A stretch of 64,000 nucleotides of DNA from Planctomycetota bacterium (GCA_020638695.1 JACKIB010000019.1:39590-103589), one strand, 5' to 3'. Counted from the stretch's first letter, positions 15,035 through 24,905 are shown. The notes: generated by a model not told the origin, from the sequence alone. Translations and numbers: made by a program.

Positions 15035-17520
15035 CAACGCCCTCCGACGAGTTTCCGGTACTGGGTTGCCGCCAGGCTGCGCGCCGTCTCGTCGCCGTAC
15101 ATCCAGTCGGCCCACACGTCGCGCCGGGTCAGGTGGCGCAGGCTCTCGTAGGCGCAGAAGCGCGTGAACCCGTCCGGGTCGCTCAACACCGGCACCAGGT
15201 GCCGCGCGAACTCGAGCTTGCCGAGCATCCCGACCGCCAGTGCGGCGTGGGCACGCAGGCGGTTGCCCTGCTTCTCGTCGAGGAACCGTGCCAGTGCATC
15301 ACCGGCTTCCTTGGTGCGAGTGCGGCCGAGTGCCAGCAGGATCTCCTCTTCGAGCAGCACCACCGGACGGAACTCGGCCCGGTCTTGGAGCGACACCCCG
15401 AGGCGGAACCCGGTGAGGTACACCAGCAGCGAATTCGCGATCCGGGCCTGCACGGACTTGTCGGTGCGTCGACTCCGCAACCCTTCCAGTCGCTTGCGCA
15501 CCTGGTCCTCGACCTGCCTGCGGTCCAATCGGGCGAGTCGAGGGTTGAGGCCGTTGGCGAACACCCAGTCGAGCAGGTCGTCGATCGCCTTGGCGAGCGC
15601 CCGAGCGCTCAGCCCCTTGGCCACGCTGGCGACCAGCTGCTGGATCCTCGCCTTGGCCTCGTCTTGCAGCTTGTCGTTGCCTGCTTCCTTGGCGCTCGGC
15701 AGCGGCATCAGCGCCAACACATCGGCGGTGCTCAGCAGGCCGCGTCGGTCGAGCGCCTTGAGCGCTTGCAGCCACAGGTAGCGCAGCTCGGGGGCGGGGC
15801 GACTGCTGGCCCGTGCGGCGTCCTTCAGCAACTTGCGGCAGGTCTTCTCCAGCGTCGCGTGGCTGTCGTTCGCCAGCACCTCGATGGCGTAGATCTTCGC
15901 CTCGGTGGAACCCCGATCCATGATCTCCGCGGCGATCTCGCCGCGGCGCGACCAGGACAACTGAGTCAGTGCGTGACCGCGCAGCACCGGGTCGACGGTG
16001 CTGTCGGCAGCGATCTGCGCCAAGGCATCCTGCCCGGGGTCACCCAGTAATTTGAGCGTCTCCAGGAACAGCATCTGCGCCGGGGGCTGCACACCTGACA
16101 TGGAGGTGTTGGGGTACGAGGTGCGCCGCGCCACGGGACGGCCGCGCGGACCGCGCGGCGGGCGCTTGGGCGCCGCGCCGGGCTTCTGCACCATCGCCAG
16201 CACCTTCTTCGCGGCGGAGTTGCCCGCCTTGCCGACCCGCGCCTGCAGAAACAGGGCCAACTGGTGCATGATCTCCCCGCGCATCCTCGGGGTGTCCGGC
16301 GCGTCGGGCTTGGTGCCGCCGTGTTCCGCGACCTGGAACTGCTCCGGACGGGAGCCTGCGCGCAGCGCGATGTTCTTGGCGAACGCCGTGACCGCTGCCT
16401 CGCCGGGTGGGAGCGGGGTGGCGATCAGCGTCGCCAGCACCGCCTGCAGCATGTCGCGGTTGCGCGCGCTGCGCGCCAGGCGCAGCAGGTACGGCACCGC
16501 CTCGGGCGTGCTGGCCGCCGTCACGAACGCGATCTTCTCCACCGGATCGGTCACCGCCATCATCCGCTTCAGCAGCCGCTCGCGGTCGTCCTTGGGCAGG
16601 GTGCGGAACGTGCCGAGCGCCGCCAGCGCGCGGGTCAACACCACCGGATCGCGGGTGGATGCCGCGAGATCGCACAGCGCGCGCGAAGCCTTCATCGAAC
16701 CGTAGCGGCCCAGCGCCGAGGTCGCGTTGCGGCGCAGGAAGACCCCGGTGTGCTCGCGGGCGTACTGCACCATCGCGCCTTCGAGTTCGTCGGCGAACAG
16801 AAAGAAGCGCCGGCCGAATCCACCCTCCGGGTCGTACGGGTAGGCCTTCACCAGCTCCTCGGCGAGGAATCGCCGGAGCATCGTGTCGCGTGGCGTCTTG
16901 CCCGCCAGCGGAGTGTTGCCGCCGACCGTGGCACCGACCATGCGGCGGATCGTCTTGCTCGGCGCTTCCAGCGCAGACTCCGCGACCGAGTTGTCGAGCG
17001 CCGCCAGCACCGGCTCACCGACCTCGACGAGGTGCGCGATCATCTCCTGTTCCGAGACCAGTTGCGGGTGCAGCAGAAGGCGCAGCAACGACGCCATGTT
17101 GGCCCAGTAGAGACCGTCAGCCACCGGCGGCAGAACCACCTGGCCGGGGCGTGGTCCGGTCACCGGACCGGACTTGGCGCGCGGCGTGCGCGACACCCAG
17201 CGCAGGTGCCCTTCGAGATCCCAGGTGAGGATCCGCACCACCCCGTACGATGTCGAGATGTGCACGTTCATCGGCACTTCGACCGGGTGTGCCACGGTGT
17301 GCGGCGTCTGCTTCGGGTCGCCGTTCGCGGGGCCCTTCTTCGCCCTCGGCGTGATCGCGAACAGCGGCCCGCCGCGCGGCGTGATCGAGGGGAAGCGGCG
17401 ACCCCAGGCGGTCGGCGATCCTGGAGGGATGCCTACGTCGAGGTCGAGGATGGGGGGCGGGATCGTCGGGGTGACGAACAGAGCCACCGCGCTGCAGAGG
17501 AGTGGGCGTCGCCAGGTCAT
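15034..17520 (-). CDS. Exported HEAT-repeat protein
   Basis: An 828-residue protein; ATG 17520 is chosen because it gives a signal peptide (LLCSAVALFVTPTIPPP), although the frame is open further upstream. After an N-terminal region with STSYGVVRILTWDLEGHLRW the protein is built from helical pairs typical of HEAT/PBS repeats, for example RKLVGGR-type ends, ALGRYGSMKASRALCDLA and RFLDEKQGNRLRAHAALAVG. Such repeats form binding scaffolds. The stop overlaps the start of the pentaheme cytochrome, so both are one transcription unit and may form a periplasmic complex, which is inference. No enzymatic domain is visible. Confidence 0.8.
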   Translation of the reverse strand: MTWRRPLLCSAVALFVTPTIPPPILDLDVGIPPGSPTAWGRRFPSITPRGGPLFAITPRAKKGPANGDPKQTPHTVAHPVEVPMNVHISTSYGVVRILTWDLEGHLRWVSRTPRAKSGPVTGPRPGQVVLPPVADGLYWANMASLLRLLLHPQLVSEQEMIAHLVEVGEPVLAALDNSVAESALEAPSKTIRRMVGATVGGNTPLAGKTPRDTMLRRFLAEELVKAYPYDPEGGFGRRFFLFADELEGAMVQYAREHTGVFLRRNATSALGRYGSMKASRALCDLAASTRDPVVLTRALAALGTFRTLPKDDRERLLKRMMAVTDPVEKIAFVTAASTPEAVPYLLRLARSARNRDMLQAVLATLIATPLPPGEAAVTAFAKNIALRAGSRPEQFQVAEHGGTKPDAPDTPRMRGEIMHQLALFLQARVGKAGNSAAKKVLAMVQKPGAAPKRPPRGPRGRPVARRTSYPNTSMSGVQPPAQMLFLETLKLLGDPGQDALAQIAADSTVDPVLRGHALTQLSWSRRGEIAAEIMDRGSTEAKIYAIEVLANDSHATLEKTCRKLLKDAARASSRPAPELRYLWLQALKALDRRGLLSTADVLALMPLPSAKEAGNDKLQDEAKARIQQLVASVAKGLSARALAKAIDDLLDWVFANGLNPRLARLDRRQVEDQVRKRLEGLRSRRTDKSVQARIANSLLVYLTGFRLGVSLQDRAEFRPVVLLEEEILLALGRTRTKEAGDALARFLDEKQGNRLRAHAALAVGMLGKLEFARHLVPVLSDPDGFTRFCAYESLRHLTRRDVWADWMYGDETARSLAATQYRKLVGGR

Positions 17521-17678
17521 GCGCTTGCCAGGGGTCGGTCGTGCGGGCGTCCGCGGAACGGCGCAAGTCGGGGGTGCGACAGGCACCGCCATTGAATCCG
17601 CGTTCCCGCTGCGCGACAACCGGCACCGACGCCGGGACCCCCGCCCATCTTCACCGCGATGCCCGGCCGCAGTGAGCC

Positions 17679-18161
17679 ATGGCTGGTGTTTCTCCCCAAC
17701 TCGAGCTGCTGGTCGACAATCTGGACCGCGCGTACCGCGGCCGTTCGTGGCACGGTACCTCGCTGCGCGGCACGCTGCGGGGTCTGACGGGCGAAGCGGC
17801 GTTGTGGCGCCCGCAGCCGCAACGCCACTGCATCTGGGACCTCGTCTTGCACGCCGCCTACTGGAAGTACGTCGCTCGCCGCAAGCTCGCGCCGCAGAGT
17901 CCGCGCTTTCCGCGGGCCGGTAGCGATTTCCCACACCTTCCCGACCCGGCCGATCCGCGCGCTCTGGCTGCCGACCTCGCCTTGCTCGACGAGCAGCACG
18001 CCCTGCTGCGGGAGGCGGTGCTCGCCCTCCGGCCGGCGCAACTCGGCGAGGCGCGCGGCAGCTGGCGGGTCGTGGAGTACGTGCTCGGTGTCGCGGCGCA
18101 CGATCTGTACCACGCCGGCCAGATCAACTTGCTGAAGCGGTTGCGGCAGTCGGGCGATTGA
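17679..18161 (+). CDS. DinB-family four-helix protein
   Basis: A 160-residue protein from ATG 17679. It fits the DinB/YfiT-like four-helix-bundle superfamily: a first helix with LELLVDNLDRAY, then IWDLVLHAAYWKY and, near the C-terminus, GVAAHDLYHAGQINLLKRL. The His in the second helix and the HDLYH pair near the end are the expected metal triad. Members include thiol-dependent transferases, but many are uncharacterised. The gene ends 31 bases before the large helicase gene in the same direction and could share its promoter. Function and any link to the helicase are unknown. Confidence 0.85.
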   Translation: MAGVSPQLELLVDNLDRAYRGRSWHGTSLRGTLRGLTGEAALWRPQPQRHCIWDLVLHAAYWKYVARRKLAPQSPRFPRAGSDFPHLPDPADPRALAADLALLDEQHALLREAVLALRPAQLGEARGSWRVVEYVLGVAAHDLYHAGQINLLKRLRQSGD

Positions 18162-18192
18162 CCCGGGTCCCGGTCGGCCGGCCCGCTACCTT

Positions 18193-21100
18193 TTGGCGGT
18201 GACTGCCTTCCACGAGTTGCTCGCCGCCGGTCTCGAACGCGGTGGGTTCACCACCGAGGATGCCCTCGCGGCATTCCTCCCGTTGGCCCGCCAAGTCGTC
18301 GAGACGCACTCCGCCGGGTCGGTCGCGCCGCTGTGCGGTGTCGCGCGCCTGCAAGTCGACGGCAACGCGCTGTGGTTCCACGACAGCGAGCGGCTGGAGC
18401 CGCGCGACGCCGGTGCGGCGCTGCGCGGGATCGCCGCGCCACGGCGCCGCGCCGTGGAGGTGATCGGGGAGCAGAGTGTCGACCACGACATCACCGAGGG
18501 CACCGAGCAGGTGCACGACCTCTCGATCGCGTCCGACGGCGAAGCAGGCAGCAGCGCCGGCGCCAACGAGCCGCCGAGCCGACCCGTATACGTGACCGGC
18601 TACCGGTGCTTCGAGCATCTGCTCGCACACCACGATCCGCTCACCGACACCTTCGTGCTCGGGATGATTCTCGCCAGTCTGGCGCTCGGGATCGACTTGT
18701 CCGAGCGCGACGAGCTGACTCGCTTCGTGGCGGCGCGTGGCAACCTGTTCGCGCTGGCTCCGGGACTGCACCCGGTGCTGGCCAAGGCGATCGTGCAGAT
18801 GACCGAGCTCGATCGGGCGCGCCGGCCGCAAGATCTCGGTGCGCTGGTCGAGAGTCTGCGGTCCTACCGCGATCAAAGTGTGGACCTCGACGTCGAGCTG
18901 CAGCGGGTTCCCGGTTTCCAGTCGCGTGATCTGCGTGATCGCCACCAGGTGGTGCTCTCCCGACTGCAACAGCGGCTGTTCGAGATCTCGCGGCGTAATC
19001 GACTGCTGCATCACCGCGAGACGGCGCAGACGATCAACCTGACCCTCGCTTCGGTGCCGCTGTCGTTCGATCCGGCGGGGATCCGACCCGACCAGATCCT
19101 CACTTGGTCGGGGGCGTTCCGCGACGCGGTGGTGGCCCGCAAGCGGATCTCGTTGCGCCGCTTCCTCAACTTCGACGAAGCGCTCTACCTGCCGAGCCAG
19201 CTCGACAAGATCCGCGCCGAGGCGCGCAAGGACCAGGCGGAGTTCGGGTGTGCCCAGCTGCGGTTGGTGTTGTGCATGCTGCGCTGGACCGATCTCAAGG
19301 CGAACGACGGTGCGGGGGACGCCCGCGCGGAGCGGATCACTTCGCCGCTGTTGCTGCTGCCGGTGGCCTTGACCAAGAAGCGGGGGGTGCGCGACGCACA
19401 CCTGTTGGAGCCGCTGTCTTCGGAGGCCGAGGTCAACCCGGTGCTGCGCTTCCAGCTGCGCGAGCTGTACGGCATCGAACTGCCGGAGGTGGTCGACCTG
19501 GAGCAGGCAGACGTCGCGGCACTGCACGCACTGCTGCTGCAGCAGATCACCCGCAGTGAACCGTCGGTCGTGCTCGAGCTCGTCGACACGCCACGGATTC
19601 GACTGATCCACCGGCGGGCGCGCCAGCGGCTCGACCGCTACGAGAAGCGCGCCGGGTTGCAGCGCGCCGCCGCGAGCGAGGAGCGGGCGTTCGACTACAG
19701 CTACGCGGCGGACGACTACCGCCCGCTCGGTGTGCAGCTGTTTCGCCGTCATGTGCGGGTGACGCAGGCGCCACTGCAGGCGATGTTCTCCACCGAGCAA
19801 CCGCGCCGGAACGTGTCGGAGCCCGAGCCGACCCCGACGCGCCAAGTCGAGCGCAGCTTCTACAGCCTCGACGAGGGCAGCGACAATCCGTACCGCTGGG
19901 AACTCGACCTGTGCTCGGTCACCCTCGGCAACTTCAAGTACCGGAAGATGTCCCTGGTGCGCGACTACGAGGCGCTGCTCGGTGAGCTACCCGACAACCC
20001 TGCGTTCGACGCGGCGTTCGCGTTGCAGCCGCCGCCGTCCGGGCCGCTGCCGGACGCGCCGCAGACGCTGCGCGATCGCTTTCCGGTCGTGCCCTGCGAC
20101 ACGACCCAGGCGCAGGCGATCGCGTTCGCGCGGCGCGGCGAGAGCTACATCATCCAGGGCCCGCCGGGCACCGGGAAGTCGCAGACGATCACCAACTTGA
20201 TCGCCGACTTCGTGGCTCGTGGCAAGCGGGTGCTGTTCGTGTGCGAGAAGCGCGCTGCGATCGACGTCGTCTTCCACCGGCTGCAGGAACGCGGCCTGGA
20301 TGCGCTGTGTTGCCTGGTGCACGACGCGCAGTCCGACAAGAAGTCGGTGATCGCCGACCTGCGCGCCACCTACGACGCGTTCACCGCTGCAGCTCCGGCG
20401 ACCCCACTGCAACGCGACGCCGAGCTGGACGCGCTCGAACACGAGTTGCAGCCGCTGCACGACAGCCGCACCGCGATGGTGGAATCGCGACCCGAGCTCG
20501 GTGGGCCGTTGGTCGACTCGCTGCGCCGCGCGATCGAGCTGCGCCAGCAGGACGCGGAACCGTCGCGGCTGCCACCGGGCGTCCCCTGTCCCGACTACGC
20601 GCTCTGGTCCGAGCACCGCGAGACGTTGGCGCGACTGTTCGCGGCGATGGCGGACGCGGGCGCCGCGGTGTTCCGTCGTCATCCGCTGCGGTTGCTGCGC
20701 TGTGCGATCGCCGATCAGGTCCGCCCGGAGGCGGCGATCGCCGAGCGTGCGCGGGCGGCGTCGGAGGTCGTGGTGGAGATCGAGACGGCGCTCGCCGATT
20801 GTGCACTCCCCGAGGTGTGCCAGGCTCACTTGACGGCGTTGCGCGAGGCGGTCGGGTTCGCCGAACAGGTGCGGGAGCTGGCCCGGCGCGGAGCGCTGGG
20901 AATCCTCGACGCGGGCTCGCTGGCGGCGGCCGCGTTCGCCGAGCGTTTGGCGGGGCACGGCGCGATGCTCGCCAGCGTGGACCGAGCGCGCGAGGAGGCG
21001 GCGGGCTGGCGGGAGGCGCTGCCGCGCGCCGACCTGCAGCACGCGATCGCGCAGGCGGAGGCGTTGGAGGGTTCGTTCCTGGCGTTCCTTCGCCCTGCCT

Positions 21101-23373
21101 GGTGGCGCATGCGGAAGCTGATGAACCGGCGGTTCGACTTCGCTCGGAGCGTGGTACGGCCGACGTGGTCGCAGGCGTTGGAGCTGCTCCGGGCGCGGTA
21201 CGATTCGGAGGCCGTCGCGGCGGAATCCGCGGCGGCGCTGGAACGCGACTACGGCATCCCGGGTGGCGTTCCGGAGATCACCGCGACGCTCGAGCGGTTG
21301 CGTGCCGACGATCGCCCCGCCGCCGAACGCGCGCTACGCGACCACTTGCTGGTCGAGGGCCAGGGCCAGCGCGCGGTCGAGACGCTGTGCGGGATCCGGT
21401 CGAAGCTCGACGCGGTGCACGATGCGCTCGAGCCGATCGCTCAGGACTACGCCACCGTGTCGTTCGGCGACCTGGCCGCCGAACTCCGCGGCGTGGTCGA
21501 GCACCTCGACGAGTTGCCCGCGTTCACCCACTGTCTGCGCGAGCTGGGTCGCCTTCCGGCCGAGCTCGCGACGCTGATCCGACTCGCTGACGCCACCGCC
21601 CCCGAGCTCGAGTCGTTCCTGCTCGGCGCTGCGCTGGACCGCGGGATCCGCGGCGATCGGCGCCTCCACCGTTTCGATGGGCGGGTGCGCGACCGCGCCG
21701 CCGTGCGTGCCGCAGAACGGCACGCCGCGTGGATGCGGGGCAACGCCGCATCGGTCAAGAGCATGGTCCGGAACCGCTTCGTGGCCAGTCTGGGGGTCGC
21801 GACCCTTCCGGACGGTCAGCTCGATTCCACCCAACGCCAGAGCAAACAAGTACTGTCCCGCGGCCTCCGCGAGCTGCAGCACGAGTTCAAGAAGACCATG
21901 CGCTACAAGTCGATCCGCGACCTGTCGGCGGGCGACAGTGGCGCGGTGTTGGAGCAGCTCAAGCCAGTGTGGTTGATGAGTCCGCTCAGCGTGTCCGACA
22001 CGCTGCCCTTGCACGCCGATCGGTTCGACGTGGTCATCTTCGACGAAGCGAGCCAGATCACGCTGGAGGAAGCGGTGCCGGCGATCTTCCGGGCCCGCCA
22101 GATCATCGTCGTGGGTGACGAGATGCAGCTACCGCCGACCAGCTTCTTCGCCAGCAAAGGCTCCACTGCCGGCGAGGACGACGCGGCCGAGGAGCTCGAT
22201 GCGGCGGTCGAGTACGACCTGGACGGCAACAGCTTCCTGACGCACGCCGCACGCAACCTCCGCCCCTGCATGCTCGGTTGGCACTACCGCAGCCGTTCGG
22301 AAGCGTTGATCAGCTTCTCCAACGCCGCGTTCTACCGCGGCGGGCTGCACACGGTGCCGGACGAGAGTTTCACGCCGGAACCGCGCCCGGCCGTGGTGGC
22401 GAATACGGCGGAGGACGGCGTGGCTGGAGCGGATGCGTTGCTCGCTCGGCCCATCAGCTTCCATTTCATCGCCGGTGCGGTCTACCAGGCGCGGCGCAAC
22501 CGTGCCGAGGCGGAGTACATCGCCGAGATGGTGCGCGCGCTGCTCGCACGCCGTGCCGGCGGTGCGACACGCAGCATCGGCGTGGTCGCCTTCTCGCAGG
22601 CCCAGCAGGACGAGATCGAGGATGCCCTCGAACGCCTGGCGCGCCGTGACCCGGTGTTCGGCGATGCGCTCGAGGCGGAGTTCGACCGTGAGGTCGACGG
22701 CCAGCACGTCGGTCTGCTGGTCAAGAACCTCGAGAACATTCAGGGCGACGAGCGGGACATCGTGATCCTCAGCGTCTGCTACGGACCCGATCGGGCCGGC
22801 AAGATGCGGATGAACTTCGGCCCGATCAACCTCAGCGGGGGTGAGCGGCGGCTCAATGTGGCATTCTCGCGCGCCAAGCACCACATGGTGGTGGTGAGTT
22901 CGATTCGCGCGCCGGCGATCACCAACGACTACAACGCCGGGGCCGCGTGCCTGAAGAGCTACCTGCGCTACGCAGAGCTGAGCTGCATCGGCGACCTCGC
23001 TGGTGCGCACCGGGTGCTGGCGCAGCTGCAGGTCAGCCGCGGCCAGGAGCTCGTCGAGGTCCCACCGCCGCATCCGGTGGCCGTGGAGTTGGCTGAGTGT
23101 TTGCGGCAACGTGGGTTCGCGGTGGACCTCGCGGTCGGCCACAGTTCGTTCCGCTGCAGCCTTGCGGTGTCCTCACCGGGTGAATCGCGCTACCGGCTGG
23201 GGATCCTGATCGACGACGCGGACCACTACCGGCAGGAGGACGCGATCGAGCGCGAGGTGGCACGGCCCGCTCTCCTGCGCGCGTTCGGGTGGAAGGTGAC
23301 CCACGTGCTGGCGCAGGACTGGTACGTCGGTGCGGAGCAGGAGCTGGAACGCGTGCTGGCGGAGTGCCGATGA
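18193..23373 (+). CDS. Large pseudokinase/DUF4011 - SF1 helicase - REase-like fusion, defence-type
   Basis: A 1726-residue multidomain protein. The start is TTG 18193 or GTG 18199; neither has a clear ribosome binding site. Residues ~125-235 resemble the C-lobe of a Ser/Thr kinase (DPLTDTFVLGMILASLALG, then MTELDRARRPQDLGALV), but HRD and DFG motifs are absent, so it would be a pseudokinase. Next comes a DUF4011-like region (LFEISRRNRLLHHR). The SF1 helicase core follows: Walker A GPPGTGKSQT near residue 655, Walker B IFDEASQ near 1282, GDEMQLPP, then NIQGDERDIVILSVCYG and LNVAFSRAKHHMVVVSS. The last ~100 residues (LGILIDDADHYRQ, AFGWKVTHVLAQDWY) match an MTES_1575-type restriction-endonuclease fold. 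Kinase plus helicase plus nuclease recalls Mokosh-like antiphage proteins; that role is inferred. Confidence 0.85.
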   Translation: MAVTAFHELLAAGLERGGFTTEDALAAFLPLARQVVETHSAGSVAPLCGVARLQVDGNALWFHDSERLEPRDAGAALRGIAAPRRRAVEVIGEQSVDHDITEGTEQVHDLSIASDGEAGSSAGANEPPSRPVYVTGYRCFEHLLAHHDPLTDTFVLGMILASLALGIDLSERDELTRFVAARGNLFALAPGLHPVLAKAIVQMTELDRARRPQDLGALVESLRSYRDQSVDLDVELQRVPGFQSRDLRDRHQVVLSRLQQRLFEISRRNRLLHHRETAQTINLTLASVPLSFDPAGIRPDQILTWSGAFRDAVVARKRISLRRFLNFDEALYLPSQLDKIRAEARKDQAEFGCAQLRLVLCMLRWTDLKANDGAGDARAERITSPLLLLPVALTKKRGVRDAHLLEPLSSEAEVNPVLRFQLRELYGIELPEVVDLEQADVAALHALLLQQITRSEPSVVLELVDTPRIRLIHRRARQRLDRYEKRAGLQRAAASEERAFDYSYAADDYRPLGVQLFRRHVRVTQAPLQAMFSTEQPRRNVSEPEPTPTRQVERSFYSLDEGSDNPYRWELDLCSVTLGNFKYRKMSLVRDYEALLGELPDNPAFDAAFALQPPPSGPLPDAPQTLRDRFPVVPCDTTQAQAIAFARRGESYIIQGPPGTGKSQTITNLIADFVARGKRVLFVCEKRAAIDVVFHRLQERGLDALCCLVHDAQSDKKSVIADLRATYDAFTAAAPATPLQRDAELDALEHELQPLHDSRTAMVESRPELGGPLVDSLRRAIELRQQDAEPSRLPPGVPCPDYALWSEHRETLARLFAAMADAGAAVFRRHPLRLLRCAIADQVRPEAAIAERARAASEVVVEIETALADCALPEVCQAHLTALREAVGFAEQVRELARRGALGILDAGSLAAAAFAERLAGHGAMLASVDRAREEAAGWREALPRADLQHAIAQAEALEGSFLAFLRPAWWRMRKLMNRRFDFARSVVRPTWSQALELLRARYDSEAVAAESAAALERDYGIPGGVPEITATLERLRADDRPAAERALRDHLLVEGQGQRAVETLCGIRSKLDAVHDALEPIAQDYATVSFGDLAAELRGVVEHLDELPAFTHCLRELGRLPAELATLIRLADATAPELESFLLGAALDRGIRGDRRLHRFDGRVRDRAAVRAAERHAAWMRGNAASVKSMVRNRFVASLGVATLPDGQLDSTQRQSKQVLSRGLRELQHEFKKTMRYKSIRDLSAGDSGAVLEQLKPVWLMSPLSVSDTLPLHADRFDVVIFDEASQITLEEAVPAIFRARQIIVVGDEMQLPPTSFFASKGSTAGEDDAAEELDAAVEYDLDGNSFLTHAARNLRPCMLGWHYRSRSEALISFSNAAFYRGGLHTVPDESFTPEPRPAVVANTAEDGVAGADALLARPISFHFIAGAVYQARRNRAEAEYIAEMVRALLARRAGGATRSIGVVAFSQAQQDEIEDALERLARRDPVFGDALEAEFDREVDGQHVGLLVKNLENIQGDERDIVILSVCYGPDRAGKMRMNFGPINLSGGERRLNVAFSRAKHHMVVVSSIRAPAITNDYNAGAACLKSYLRYAELSCIGDLAGAHRVLAQLQVSRGQELVEVPPPHPVAVELAECLRQRGFAVDLAVGHSSFRCSLAVSSPGESRYRLGILIDDADHYRQEDAIEREVARPALLRAFGWKVTHVLAQDWYVGAEQELERVLAECR

Positions 23374-24053
23374 GTGGCGCGGTGCGGCTCGGCGAACCGT
23401 TCTTCCTGCGTCACACCCTGGTGATGCTGTTGTTGGTCGCCGCGGGTTTCCTCGGCAATGCGCTGGCCGCCGGAGTGCCGCCACCGAGTGCGCTCGTGGT
23501 GGTGCACGCCGCGCTGAGCAGTGCGTGGTACCTGCTGTCGTGCCTGCAGCCGTGGCTGGTCCGCCGTGGCGCCCAGCGCGCACACGTCCGCTTCGGGTGG
23601 GCCAGTGTGGTCATCGCGCTCGGGGTGCTGGTCTCGGGAGTCTGGGTCGCGGCGGAGCACTTCCGCGATCAACCGGTCCGCGACGCGCGCGCCGCGATGC
23701 TGTTGTTCTTCAATCTGCTCAACATCCTGCAGTTCTTCGCCCTCTACTGTGCGGCAGTCGGTGCGGTCCGGCACCCCGCGGCGCACAAGCGACTGGTTGT
23801 GCTTGCGGGGGTGGTGATGACGCCGCCTGCCCTGGTGCGGCTGACGCGCACGCTCGGCTGGGGAGAAGCCGCGAGCTTGATCTTCCTGTTCGGGCTGCTG
23901 TTCGCCGTCGTGGTTCACGACCGGCGGAGCCTCGGACGGGTGCACAAGGCGACATGGTGGGGCCTGGTAGTCGTCGCGGTCGGAATCGCGGCAGGCGGCC
24001 CGATCGCGTTCAGCGAGTGGTGGGCCGATTTGGCGTCGAGCGCGTTCGGCTGA
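23370..24053 (+). CDS. Polytopic membrane protein coupled to the helicase gene
   Basis: A 227-residue protein starting at ATG 23370, overlapping the helicase stop (ATGA), so it is translationally coupled. It has about six or seven hydrophobic segments, for example LVMLLLVAAGFLGNALAAG, SSAWYLLSCLQPWLV and ASLIFLFGLLFAVVVHD. Conserved-looking His residues occur in FLRH, VVVHAALSSAW, RAHVRFGW and HPAAHKR, a layout seen in DUF2306-like and cytochrome-b561-like membrane families. I cannot assign a family with confidence. Its coupling to a putative defence helicase makes an effector or membrane-anchor role possible, but it could equally be an unrelated housekeeping protein. Confidence 0.75.
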   Translation: MSGAVRLGEPFFLRHTLVMLLLVAAGFLGNALAAGVPPPSALVVVHAALSSAWYLLSCLQPWLVRRGAQRAHVRFGWASVVIALGVLVSGVWVAAEHFRDQPVRDARAAMLLFFNLLNILQFFALYCAAVGAVRHPAAHKRLVVLAGVVMTPPALVRLTRTLGWGEAASLIFLFGLLFAVVVHDRRSLGRVHKATWWGLVVVAVGIAAGGPIAFSEWWADLASSAFG

Positions 24054-24126
24054 GCCACCCCTGAGGCGAGGCCGCGTCATCCATCTCGTTCCGCACGGGG
24101 TGCCTCCCTGGGCTGCAGGGGCCGCG

Positions 24127-24248
24127 GGCGGCTGCTTCTCCAGCGGGCAACGGCACCGGAAGCTCCATCGAGCAAGCGGCCGAGACCTCGTGGCGGCGCG
24201 CAGCTCCGCGCTCACCCAGAGCCTTGGGTGCGGCCTTGGCAGCGATGG
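24127..24248. repeat. Dispersed intergenic repeat, copy A
   Basis: About 120 bases that align in the same orientation with 28208-28328. Shared blocks include GGCACCGGAAGCTCCA, GCTCCGCGCTCACCCA and CCTTGGGTGCGGCCTTGG. It lies in the 276-base gap between the membrane-protein gene and the next plus-strand gene. A small stem (CACCCA 24213-24218 with TGGGTG 24225-24230) is preserved in both copies. The family and function are unknown. Confidence 0.75.
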
Positions 24249-24329
24249 GCGTCTCGAGCTCGGCGTGGAATGGAAAGCGACTGCGCCTTCCCGAACCGTG
24301 CCGGATACCATCCGCGGTCAACCCGCCCC

Positions 24330-24905
24330 ATGCCTACCATGCACTTCGGAGAGTTCCCGATCGACTACCGACCGGGACGCGACCACCTTGCGTTCGACCT
24401 CGCGCCGCGACTCCCCGCGGCATCCTTGTCGCGGCGATCGCTGCTGTTCGCGGTGCCCGCGGTAGCGGGGGTGCTGATCGGGGGAGGGGGTGTTGCCGCT
24501 CTGTCGGGCTGGGTCGGCGCCAGCGCCGGTACGGTGCGACCGCCGCAGCCCGGCGAGATCGACGGGGACCGGGTCGAACGGGGTACCTTGGCCTGGGCGC
24601 TGTGGGTTCGGCGTGGCCCCGCCGACGGGTTCCTGTCGGCCGCCGGTGATCTCGAACGCGTGCGTATGGCCCACCCGCGTGCAGCCGAGCTGATTGCGGT
24701 GTTCGAGGACTTGCTCGATCTCTCGCTGCGCTCCGCGGCGCAGCACGCGGACCTCGCTGGCGCGATCGCCGTGCGGTCGCTTGCGCGCCTCGACTCGACC
24801 GCGCGGCTGCTGCGCGACGCGGAACGGATCGGTCGGCGCGACGATCGACCCGAGACTGTGCGCGCGCTGCAGCGGGCCCGCGTTCGAGCGGAGCGAGGGC
24901 GTTGA
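24330..24905 (+). CDS. Membrane-anchored protein of unknown function
   Basis: A protein of 191 residues from ATG 24330; an in-frame ATG at 24339 is an alternative start. A short polar N-terminus is followed by one hydrophobic segment (SLLFAVPAVAGVLIGGGGVA) and a mostly helical, Ala/Arg-rich C-terminal part (ELIAVFEDLLDLSLRSAAQH, LARLDSTARLLRDAERI). I recognise no family. Its stop overlaps the next start (TGATG), and that gene overlaps the one after it, so the three probably form an operon of unknown purpose. Confidence 0.65.
   Translation: MPTMHFGEFPIDYRPGRDHLAFDLAPRLPAASLSRRSLLFAVPAVAGVLIGGGGVAALSGWVGASAGTVRPPQPGEIDGDRVERGTLAWALWVRRGPADGFLSAAGDLERVRMAHPRAAELIAVFEDLLDLSLRSAAQHADLAGAIAVRSLARLDSTARLLRDAERIGRRDDRPETVRALQRARVRAERGR

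Noticed and set aside
16264..17595. 443-residue plus-strand open frame opposite the HEAT-repeat gene
   Set aside because: Composition is His/Arg/Gly-rich without motif; the minus strand encodes helical repeats with a signal peptide and a start/stop overlap with its neighbour.
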